Source: Sulfurimonas sp.
GTDB lineage: Bacteria > Campylobacterota > Campylobacteria > Campylobacterales > Sulfurimonadaceae
Reading direction: 5' to 3'
Assembly: GCA_027083475.1 (NCBI GenBank)
Contig: JALWON010000181.1
Span: 1-5,623 of the forward strand
Length of the DNA: 5,623 nucleotides
Below the pieces are notes generated by a model that ran no database searches, was not told the DNA's origin, and saw nothing but the letters and a program-made list of their open reading frames with translations. This document shows, in pieces, positions 1 to 5,444 of this stretch (its first letter is position 1; every line of letters starts with the position of its first letter). A program made the position numbers and the translations under genes.

Positions 1-1069
1 AGGTATTAAAGCAATTGATGCACTTGTGCCAATCGGTCGTGGACAACGTGAGCTTATTATTGGTGATAGACAAACTGGTAAAACTACAGTAGCAATCGAT
101 GCAATCATTAACCAAAAAGGCAATGGTGTATCTTGTATCTATGTAGCAATCGGTCAAAAAGAGTCAACAGTAGCGCAAATTGTTCGTCGTTTAGAAGAGC
201 ATGGTGCTATGGAGTATACTATTATTGTATCTGCAACTGCTGCTGAAGCTGCTGCGCTTCAATTCTTGGCACCTTATACTGGTGTTACTATGGGTGAGTA
301 CTTCCGTGACAATGCACGTCATGGTTTGATTGTTTATGATGATTTATCAAAGCATGCAGTTGCATACCGTGAAATGTCACTGATTCTTCGTCGTCCTCCA
401 GGTCGTGAAGCATACCCTGGTGATGTTTTCTATGTTCACTCTCGTTTACTTGAGCGTGCTGCAAAAGTATGTGATGAAGATGGTGCTGGTTCATTAACTG
501 CGTTACCTATCATTGAAACACAAGCGGGAGATGTTGCGGCATATATTCCAACGAATGTTATCTCTATTACAGATGGTCAGATTTTCCTTGAGACTGAACT
601 TTTTAACTCAGGTGTTCGTCCAGCGATTAATGTTGGTCTTTCTGTATCTCGTGTTGGTGGTGCTGCGCAAATTAAAGCAACAAAACAAGTGGCTGGTACA
701 CTTCGTCTTGACCTTGCACAATACCGTGAGTTACAAGCATTTGCACAGTTTGCATCTGATCTTGATGAAGTTTCTCGTAAACAACTTGAACGTGGACAGA
801 GAATGGTTGAAGTTCTTAAACAAGGGCCTTTCTCACCACTTTCAGCGGAGAAGCAAGTGGCAATTATTTTCGCTGGAAATGAAGGTTTCTTAGATGATTT
901 TGATGCATCAAATGTTGTGCGTTTCGAGTCTGAAATGTATCCATTTATTGAAGCATCGTATCCACAAGTATTTGAAAATATTCGAAGTGCTGGGAAAGTT
1001 GATGATGAAACAAAAGCACTTTTAACAAAAGCACTTGAAGAGTTCAAAGCTAGCTTTGTAGCAGCATAA
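1..1069 (+). CDS. atpA: F1 ATP synthase subunit alpha, 5' end cut by window edge
   Basis: The alpha subunit forms the alpha3beta3 hexamer of F1 on the cytoplasmic side of the inner membrane; its nucleotide sites are non-catalytic. The frame is open from base 2, so the gene enters from outside; the GTG at 26 is an internal Val codon, not a start. About 355 residues are visible against roughly 500-515 for the family, so about the first 150 (beta-barrel domain and the beginning of the nucleotide-binding domain) are missing. Visible marks, in order: GRGQRELIIGDRQTGKT with the Walker A P-loop at bases 62-85; the LIVYDDLSKHA Walker B region near 320-360; the RRPPGREAYPGDVFY segment; and SVSRVGGAAQ, whose Arg (codon 650-652) is the arginine finger reaching the adjacent catalytic beta site. 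The C-terminal helical domain ends normally at TAA 1067-1069. AAGGA, overlapping this stop, serves atpG. The identity is not in doubt. Confidence 0.98.
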   Translation, partial: GIKAIDALVPIGRGQRELIIGDRQTGKTTVAIDAIINQKGNGVSCIYVAIGQKESTVAQIVRRLEEHGAMEYTIIVSATAAEAAALQFLAPYTGVTMGEYFRDNARHGLIVYDDLSKHAVAYREMSLILRRPPGREAYPGDVFYVHSRLLERAAKVCDEDGAGSLTALPIIETQAGDVAAYIPTNVISITDGQIFLETELFNSGVRPAINVGLSVSRVGGAAQIKATKQVAGTLRLDLAQYRELQAFAQFASDLDEVSRKQLERGQRMVEVLKQGPFSPLSAEKQVAIIFAGNEGFLDDFDASNVVRFESEMYPFIEASYPQVFENIRSAGKVDDETKALLTKALEEFKASFVAA

Positions 1070-1079
1070 GGATTACTTT

Positions 1080-1970
1080 ATGGCAAACTTGAAAGATATT
1101 CAAAGACAGATTAAGAGTGTTTCTAACACTCAAAAGACGACTCGTGCGATGAAGCTTGTCTCTACTGCAAAGCTTCGCCGTGCAGAAGAGTTGGCAAAAC
1201 GTTCTCGTCTTTATGCAGAGAAAATGAATCAGGTAATTGCCGAAATAGCTGGACGTATAGAATGTAGCAAAATTGGCGGGATTGAAAATCGTTGTTTTAC
1301 ACCGATTGAAAACCCAAAAGTTGTTGACATAGTTTTTGTTACTGCAGATAAAGGTTTATGTGGTGGTTTTAATATTCAAACAATTAAAGCGGTTAATAAA
1401 CTTTTAAAAGAGTATAAAGAACAAGATGTAAAAGTGCGTTTACGTGGAATCGGTAAAAAAGGGATAGAATTTTTTAATTACAATGAAACAGAGATGTTTG
1501 ATACTGTAACAAATCTCAGTTCTAAGCCTGATAAAGAGAGATCTGATAAGTTCATAGAAACTTCTATTGAAGATTACAAAGATGGTAAAATTGATGCACT
1601 GCATATAGTGTACAATGGATACAAAAACATGATAACACAAGAGTTACATGTCAATAAAGTATTGCCAGTAGATACAACAAGCTTTGATTGTAACACAGTA
1701 CAATCAAGCTCAATGTTAGAAATAGAAGCAGAAGATGAAGAGAAAATGCTTGATTCTTTAGTCAATAAATATGTTGGATATAGTATGTACTACTCTTTGA
1801 TTGATTCAGTTGCTGCAGAACACTCTGCACGTATGCAGGCAATGGATACAGCAACAAACAATGCAAAAGAGATGGTAAAATCACTCAATGTTGAGTTTAA
1901 CAAAGCACGTCAAGCTGCTATTACTACCGAACTGATAGAAATTATCAGTGGTGTGGAGTCGATGAAATAA
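1080..1970 (+). CDS. atpG: F1 ATP synthase subunit gamma (central rotor shaft)
   Basis: Gamma is the rotating stalk that couples Fo rotation to catalysis in F1. The 296-residue product is close to the family's usual 285-295. The N-terminal helix carries the family pattern ANLKDIQRQIKSVSNTQKTT followed by AMKLVSTAKLRRAE (residues 2-36). The central alpha/beta domain has FVTADKGLCGGFN at about 86-98. The C-terminal helix (about 220-290) ends in the signature ITTELIEIISG (281-291) preceded by ARMQAMDTATNNA. The start is supported by AAGGA at 1068-1072, 7 nt before ATG, 10 nt after the atpA stop. The stop TAA (1968-1970) overlaps by one base an ATG at 1970. The segment around residues 195-215 is low in recognisable family motifs, and its DNA holds an inverted repeat (1680-1710). 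The plant-type redox cysteine insert is not seen. Confidence 0.98.
   Translation: MANLKDIQRQIKSVSNTQKTTRAMKLVSTAKLRRAEELAKRSRLYAEKMNQVIAEIAGRIECSKIGGIENRCFTPIENPKVVDIVFVTADKGLCGGFNIQTIKAVNKLLKEYKEQDVKVRLRGIGKKGIEFFNYNETEMFDTVTNLSSKPDKERSDKFIETSIEDYKDGKIDALHIVYNGYKNMITQELHVNKVLPVDTTSFDCNTVQSSSMLEIEAEDEEKMLDSLVNKYVGYSMYYSLIDSVAAEHSARMQAMDTATNNAKEMVKSLNVEFNKARQAAITTELIEIISGVESMK
1680..1710 (+). repeat. Near-perfect inverted repeat inside atpG
   Basis: AGCTTTGATTGT (1680-1691) and ACAATCAAGCT (1700-1710) are reverse complements except for one bulged T (within 1683-1685). A further A-T pair (1692/1699) leaves a 6-nt loop, so 12 pairs in all. No U tract follows, so this does not look like a terminator. 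It lies in codons for about residues 200-211 of gamma, where coding constraint appears low. A role in mRNA folding or processing is only inference; chance in AT-rich DNA is possible. Confidence 0.5.
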
Positions 1971-1971
1971 T

Positions 1972-1975
1972 GGAG
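1972..1975 (+). promoter_or_regulatory. Ribosome binding site that decides the atpD start
   Basis: GGAG here lies 6 nt before ATG 1982, an ideal distance. The upstream ATG at 1970 overlaps the atpG stop (TAATG) and has only a GGAG at 1955-1958, 11 nt away. The binding site therefore favours 1982, although 1970 could be used through translational coupling. Confidence 0.6.
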
Positions 1976-1981
1976 AAAAAT

Positions 1982-3376
1982 ATGATTGGTAAAATTAGCC
2001 AGGTTATGGGCCCGGTTGTTGATGTTGATTTTGATGGTTATCTTCCAGTAATTAATGAAGCTATTGAAGTTAAAGTTAATTTAGAAGGTAATGAAAATCG
2101 TTTGGTTTTAGAAGTTGCAGCGCACTTAGGTGACGGCCGTGTAAGAACGATTGCGATGGATATGAGTGAAGGTCTTGTTCGTGGAATGGATGCAACAGCT
2201 ACTGGTGCACCTATCAAAGTTCCTGTTGGAGAGAAAGTACTTGGTCGTATCTTTAATGTAATTGGAGAAACAATTGATGGTTTTGATGAAATTACAGATG
2301 CTCCTGAGTGGTCTATCCACCGTGCACCTCCTGCATTAGTTGATCAATCAACTACTACAGAGATGTTTGAGACTGGTATCAAAGTTGTTGATTTACTTGC
2401 ACCATACTCAAAAGGTGGTAAAGTTGGACTCTTCGGTGGTGCTGGTGTTGGTAAAACAGTTATTATCATGGAGCTTATTCACAATGTTGCACATGGTCAC
2501 GATGGTTTATCAGTTTTCGCAGGTGTTGGTGAGAGAACTCGTGAAGGAAATGACCTTTACCACGAGATGAAAGATTCTAATGTACTTGATAAAGTTGCAC
2601 TGTGCTACGGTCAGATGAGTGAGCCTCCAGGAGCACGTAACCGTATTGCTCTTACAGGTATTACTATGGCTGAGTACTTCCGTGATGAAAAAGGTTTGGA
2701 TGTATTGATGTTTATCGATAATATCTTCCGTTTCGCACAATCAGGTTCTGAAATGTCAGCACTTCTTGGTCGTATCCCTTCAGCTGTTGGTTACCAACCA
2801 ACACTTGCTCGTGAAATGGGTGCTCTACAAGATAGAATTACATCTACAAAAACTGGTTCAATTACTTCTGTTCAAGCGGTATATGTCCCAGCAGATGACT
2901 TGACTGACCCGGCTCCTGCTTCTGTATTTGCTCACTTAGATGCAACAACAGTACTTAACCGTAAAATTGCGGAAAAAGGGATTTATCCTGCGGTTGATCC
3001 ACTCGATTCAACTTCAAGACTTCTTGATCCACAAATTATTGGTGAAGAGCATTACTCAGTTGCACGTGGTGTACAACAAACACTTCAAAAGTATAAAGAC
3101 TTACAAGATATCATCGCTATCTTAGGTATGGATGAGCTTTCTGAAGATGACAAAAATGTTGTTGAACGTGCTCGTAAAATTGAAAAATTCTTATCACAAC
3201 CATTCTTCGTTGCAGAAGTATTTACAGGAGCTCCTGGTAAATATGTAAAACTTGAAGATACAATTGCTGGATTTAAAGGTATTATCAATGGTGATTATGA
3301 CCATATGTCTGAAAATTCATTCTATATGGTTGGTGGTATAGATGAAGCTATCGCTAAACATGAGAAAAACAAGTAG
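1982..3376 (+). CDS. atpD: F1 ATP synthase subunit beta (catalytic)
   Basis: Beta carries the three catalytic sites that make or hydrolyse ATP. From ATG 1982 the product is 464 residues and starts MIGKISQVMGPVVDVDF, which matches where family members usually begin; the in-frame ATG at 1970 would add MEKN (468 residues). Numbered from 1982: beta-barrel domain to about 80, Walker A GGAGVGKT at 152-159, catalytic Glu at 184 in GVGERTREGND, Walker B VLMFID ending at Asp 246, SALLGRIPSAVGYQPTL at about 259-275, and the lever segment at 384-390. The lever reads DELSEDD instead of the common DELSEED, a conservative change. The C-terminal helical domain is complete, with KFLSQPFFVAEVFTG near 403-416. 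The TAG stop (3374-3376) lies inside the 5' arm of an inverted repeat preceding atpC. Confidence 0.97.
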   Translation: MIGKISQVMGPVVDVDFDGYLPVINEAIEVKVNLEGNENRLVLEVAAHLGDGRVRTIAMDMSEGLVRGMDATATGAPIKVPVGEKVLGRIFNVIGETIDGFDEITDAPEWSIHRAPPALVDQSTTTEMFETGIKVVDLLAPYSKGGKVGLFGGAGVGKTVIIMELIHNVAHGHDGLSVFAGVGERTREGNDLYHEMKDSNVLDKVALCYGQMSEPPGARNRIALTGITMAEYFRDEKGLDVLMFIDNIFRFAQSGSEMSALLGRIPSAVGYQPTLAREMGALQDRITSTKTGSITSVQAVYVPADDLTDPAPASVFAHLDATTVLNRKIAEKGIYPAVDPLDSTSRLLDPQIIGEEHYSVARGVQQTLQKYKDLQDIIAILGMDELSEDDKNVVERARKIEKFLSQPFFVAEVFTGAPGKYVKLEDTIAGFKGIINGDYDHMSENSFYMVGGIDEAIAKHEKNK

Positions 3377-3391
3377 GCTTTTACGCCTACT
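3372..3391 (+). repeat. Intercistronic inverted repeat between atpD and atpC
   Basis: AGTAGGC (3372-3378) and GCCTACT (3385-3391) are perfect reverse complements separated by the 6-nt loop TTTTAC. The 5' arm contains the atpD TAG stop and the 3' arm ends one base before the atpC ribosome binding site. No run of T follows, so it is not an intrinsic terminator. A terminating ribosome would cover and melt the stem, so it could couple or damp atpC translation, or act as an mRNA processing/stability element. The stem is seen in the sequence; the function is inferred. Confidence 0.65.
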
Positions 3392-3392
3392 A

Positions 3393-3397
3393 AAGGA
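3393..3397 (+). promoter_or_regulatory. atpC ribosome binding site
   Basis: AAGGA, 5 nt before ATG 3403, one base after the 3' arm of the 3372-3391 stem. It fixes the atpC start; its closeness to the stem makes accessibility a plausible control point. Confidence 0.75.
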
Positions 3398-3402
3398 CTA
3401 AA

Positions 3403-3795
3403 ATGGACACATTTAAACTTGAAATCTTAACTCCAAATGGTGAAATCTTTAACGGTGAAGTACTCAATGTTGTACTTCCTGGTGAAGAGGGAGAGTTTGG
3501 AGTTTTAGCAGGACATGCCTCTGTAACGACTTTGTTAGAAGCAGGTGTTGTTGATGTTGAAAAAGAAGATAAATCAGTTGAATCTATTCTTATTAACTGG
3601 GGTGTGGCTCAAGTTGATGAAGAAAAAGTTATTATTTTAGTAGAGGGTGCCGTTGCTATTCGTGGTGAAAATGAAAACGAAATTGCAGATGCACTTGAAG
3701 AAGCGAAGAAGTTAATTAGTGATATTGCTGATGCAAATCCAGCGATTGCTTCTGTGTCTGCCAAAATTGAATCAGCGGCACAAGGACTTCTCTAA
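3403..3795 (+). CDS. atpC: F1 ATP synthase subunit epsilon
   Basis: Epsilon binds the gamma stalk and the c-ring and in many bacteria restrains ATP hydrolysis. The product is 130 residues, slightly shorter than the roughly 138 of E. coli. The N-terminal beta-sandwich (about 1-86) shows FKLEILTPNGEIF and the family hallmark LPGEEGEFGVLAGHA (25-39). The C-terminal part (about 88-130) is a putative helical hairpin, rich in Glu, Asp and Ala. It contains no arginine, only a few lysines, and no IDxxRA-type ATP-binding motif of the kind known from Bacillus epsilon. The start is set by AAGGA at 3393-3397. Unlike the other junctions here, it is separated from the upstream gene by 26 nt containing a stem. 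It ends 3 nt before tolQ. Confidence 0.97.
   Translation: MDTFKLEILTPNGEIFNGEVLNVVLPGEEGEFGVLAGHASVTTLLEAGVVDVEKEDKSVESILINWGVAQVDEEKVIILVEGAVAIRGENENEIADALEEAKKLISDIADANPAIASVSAKIESAAQGLL
3457..3478 (+). repeat. Inverted repeat early in atpC coding region
   Basis: GAAGTAC (3457-3463) and GTACTTC (3472-3478) are perfect 7-base reverse complements with an 8-nt loop, about 55 nt into atpC. With the 3372-3391 stem it brackets the atpC initiation region. It encodes part of GEVLNVVLP, so coding constraint alone may explain it. Confidence 0.35.
3782..3786 (+). promoter_or_regulatory. Distant ribosome binding site for tolQ
   Basis: AAGGA inside the last codons of atpC, 12 nt before ATG 3799. The spacing is longer than the usual 5-9 nt. 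No closer purine-rich site and no better in-frame start is visible, so tolQ probably depends partly on ribosomes finishing atpC. Confidence 0.45.
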
Positions 3796-3798
3796 TCG

Positions 3799-4365
3799 AT
3801 GATAAATAGTATCATAGATTTTTATCTTAAAAGTCACCCAGTTACTATAGGGGTATTACTGCTTTTAGCATTCTACTTTCTTATACTTCACTGGGTGTTT
3901 TTATACCGTTATCTCTCTTTAAATGCTTGGCATGAGAGAGAAAGCAACTCTTTAGAAACCCTCTTAATGGGTGCTTCAAGCGTCACAGAAAACTCTTTTT
4001 TAAATAATTTTATCAAATCAAGTAATACTATTTCAAAAGAAGTTTTAGACCTAGCACTACTTGCCGCAACAAAAGAGGCAACAAAAGGTTTGTCACTCCT
4101 CTCTATTTTTGCTTCAACAACACCTTTTATTGGCCTTTTTGGTACAGTTGTCTCTATTTTAGATACATTTAAACATATCGGGCAGAGTAGTGGGAGTATG
4201 TCGATTGTATCAAGTGGTGTCTCTGATGCTCTTGTAGCCACTGCATCGGGAATTTTTGTTGCCATTTTTGCCTATACCTATCATCAAGTGATGAAACGAA
4301 AATCATTTGAGATTATCAGTTATATTCAAATGCAAAGTGATGCAATCTTAGCACGAAAAGTGTAG
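3799..4365 (+). CDS. tolQ: TolQ/ExbB-type proton channel subunit (MotA/TolQ/ExbB family)
   Basis: An inner-membrane protein that forms, with TolR/ExbD, the proton-driven motor energising the envelope. The product is 188 residues, shorter than E. coli TolQ (230) or ExbB (244). Three membrane segments are visible: about 15-36, 97-121 and 138-162, with a cytoplasmic loop between the first two. The family core is clear: TPFIGLFGTVVSILDTF (TM2; Thr 116 corresponds to ExbB Thr148) and SDALVATASGIFVAIFAY (TM3; Thr 148 corresponds to ExbB Thr181). Asp 143 sits where ExbB has the conserved Glu176. It starts 3 nt after atpC and ends 2 nt before tolR. Related Campylobacter genes are named exbB2; the downstream tolB argues for a Tol role, so I chose tolQ. 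TolQ versus ExbB cannot be settled from this protein alone. Confidence 0.9.
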   Translation: MINSIIDFYLKSHPVTIGVLLLLAFYFLILHWVFLYRYLSLNAWHERESNSLETLLMGASSVTENSFLNNFIKSSNTISKEVLDLALLAATKEATKGLSLLSIFASTTPFIGLFGTVVSILDTFKHIGQSSGSMSIVSSGVSDALVATASGIFVAIFAYTYHQVMKRKSFEIISYIQMQSDAILARKV

Positions 4366-4367
4366 CT

Positions 4368-4760
4368 ATGATTTATGATTGGGAAGATAAACCTGAGTTA
4401 AATATTACACCACTTGTTGATGTGATGCTTGTTTTACTTGCTATTTTAATGGTGATTGCTCCCAATATTATCTATGAAGAAAATATAAAACTCCCTCAGG
4501 GTTCTACTACACAACAACTTGCAAAAATTCCGCCTGTTCATATTACTATAGATAAAGATTTAACACTCAAGGTCAATAAAGAGGTCTACTTGCTCAATAA
4601 TTTTATAGAAAATTTTTATCAAAAAGCAAGAACATTTAACAAAAAAGCAAGTGTCCTCATTAGTGCAGATAAAAGCTTAGATTATGGAGTTGTGATGTCA
4701 GTGTTAGCGGCTGTAAAGCAAGCTGGTTTTACTGAAGTGTCACTCGCAACCAATGGCTGA
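4368..4760 (+). CDS. tolR: TolR/ExbD-type proton channel subunit
   Basis: A single-pass inner-membrane protein that sits inside the TolQ/ExbB pentamer and carries the proton-accepting aspartate. The 130-residue product has a short cytoplasmic N-terminus, then LNITPLVDVMLVLLAILMVI (residues 11-30). Asp 18 corresponds to the essential Asp of the family (E. coli TolR Asp23, ExbD Asp25). The periplasmic domain (about 35-130) ends with the expected VLISADKSLDYGVVMSVL and AGFTEVSLAT pattern. ATG lies 2 nt after the tolQ stop and has no clear Shine-Dalgarno (only GAAAAG upstream), so translational coupling to tolQ is likely. Its last 8 nt overlap the next gene. Campylobacter relatives are called exbD2. 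Confidence 0.91.
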   Translation: MIYDWEDKPELNITPLVDVMLVLLAILMVIAPNIIYEENIKLPQGSTTQQLAKIPPVHITIDKDLTLKVNKEVYLLNNFIENFYQKARTFNKKASVLISADKSLDYGVVMSVLAAVKQAGFTEVSLATNG

Positions 4761-5442
4761 AGATAATCGCTATTTTATAATCAGTGGCTTTTTATCTTTT
4801 GTGATTTTTGCTTTTTTTGCAGTACTCTTTTTCATGATGCTGGTGAATGCTTCAAAAATTAACAGTTATGCTTTGCATAAAAATAATTTTGTATCTATCT
4901 CTTTAGAAAATATTGTGACAAAGAGTGTGGCGAAGAAAAAAAAGAGTGTCAAAAAAGTACATTCAGTTGTAAAACCTGTGGATATACCGAGTGAAGAGAT
5001 AGATATTAACAACCTCTTTAGTGATGTCTGGACAAAAAAAATAAGTAAAAAAAAGCCAAAGCCACAAGATGTAAAAAGAATAGCCCAACTGAGCCAACAA
5101 GTTCCTTTGTCTCAAAAAAATGAGCGAGTGATACAAGAGAAAGAAGATGTTCCTACAAGCTCGAATGCACAAGAAGTTAATGAATATTTCGCTAAAATTC
5201 AAGCAATAGTTTATGAACATTTTACAGTTCCTCCAAACTCACAGGGTAACAGTGTAAAAGCAGTCATTGAACTCAGTAGCATAGGGAAATTGATTGATTT
5301 TCGTATTTTGACTTATTCGGCGAATGATGCTTTAAATGAAGAGGCAAAACGGATTAAAAAAAGATTATTGAATGTTGTTTTTCCTATTCACCCAGAGAAT
5401 AAATCAACAAAAACAATTGTAATATTAACATCTAAGGAGTGA
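4753..5442 (+). CDS. tolA: TolA/TonB-like energy-transducing protein with TonB C-terminal domain
   Basis: The probable link that carries the TolQR force across the periplasm to TolB/Pal. The product is 229 residues, much shorter than E. coli TolA (421). Layout: short N-terminus; one membrane anchor at about 8-32 (signal-anchor, cytoplasm-in); a Lys-rich, low-complexity periplasmic linker (about 57-140) with KKKKSVKK and KKISKKKPKP; and a TonB/TolA-type C-terminal domain (about 141-229) recognisable by EYFAKIQAIVYEHFTVPP, then SVKAVIELSSIGKLIDFRIL and LNEEAKRIKKRL. NNLFSDVW (87-94) is a short hydrophobic motif inside the linker. The anchor has Ser 11 and Ser 15 but no His, unlike the His-containing anchors of E. 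coli TolA and TonB. The start overlaps tolR by 8 nt with no good ribosome binding site, implying coupling. The symbol rests on position before tolB; it could equally be called TonB-like. Confidence 0.82.
   Translation: MAEDNRYFIISGFLSFVIFAFFAVLFFMMLVNASKINSYALHKNNFVSISLENIVTKSVAKKKKSVKKVHSVVKPVDIPSEEIDINNLFSDVWTKKISKKKPKPQDVKRIAQLSQQVPLSQKNERVIQEKEDVPTSSNAQEVNEYFAKIQAIVYEHFTVPPNSQGNSVKAVIELSSIGKLIDFRILTYSANDALNEEAKRIKKRLLNVVFPIHPENKSTKTIVILTSKE
4936..5055 (+). repeat. Three A8 homopolymer tracts in the tolA-like linker
   Basis: Runs of eight A occur at 4936-4943, 5034-5041 and 5047-5054 (plus seven A at 5114-5120). They encode the lysine-rich linker. Two of them form A AAA AAG in the reading frame, at 4938-4944 and 5049-5055. 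These are mutationally and translationally slippery sequences by known behaviour; any use here is unproven. Confidence 0.7.
5434..5439 (+). promoter_or_regulatory. Strong ribosome binding site fixing the tolB TTG start
   Basis: AAGGAG, the strongest Shine-Dalgarno match in the window, lies 5 nt before TTG 5445. It overlaps the last codons of the tolA-like gene. No ATG in the tolB frame lies between it and the signal-peptide-like sequence, so it decides the non-ATG start. Confidence 0.8.
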
Positions 5443-5444
5443 AA

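Noticed and set aside
513..893. Plus-strand alternative-frame ORF of 126 codons inside atpA
   Set aside because: Its frame is out of register with the clearly correct alpha-subunit frame, and the product is a Leu/His-rich shadow.
577..1047. Antisense open frame of 156 codons opposite atpA
   Set aside because: It mirrors a strongly conserved alpha-subunit sequence, has a serine-rich composition typical of reverse-frame translation, and shows no start region or known motif.
1883..1896. Short palindrome ACTCAA TG TTGAGT in atpG
   Set aside because: Six-base arms with a 2-nt centre cannot form a stable hairpin, and it encodes conserved C-terminal helix residues (SLNVE).
3372..3391. Possible intrinsic terminator between atpD and atpC
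   Set aside because: The stem is not followed by a run of T; the next bases are the atpC ribosome binding site, and atpC is an obligate partner of the operon.
3909..4265. Antisense open frame of 118 codons opposite tolQ
   Set aside because: It lies wholly within the tolQ coding region, whose membrane motifs explain the sequence; no ribosome binding site or recognisable product.
4776..4781. TATAAT, a perfect -10 promoter match
   Set aside because: It lies in the codons for the start of the tolA-like membrane anchor, with no spaced -35 or upstream context that I could support; such hexamers are common by chance in AT-rich DNA.
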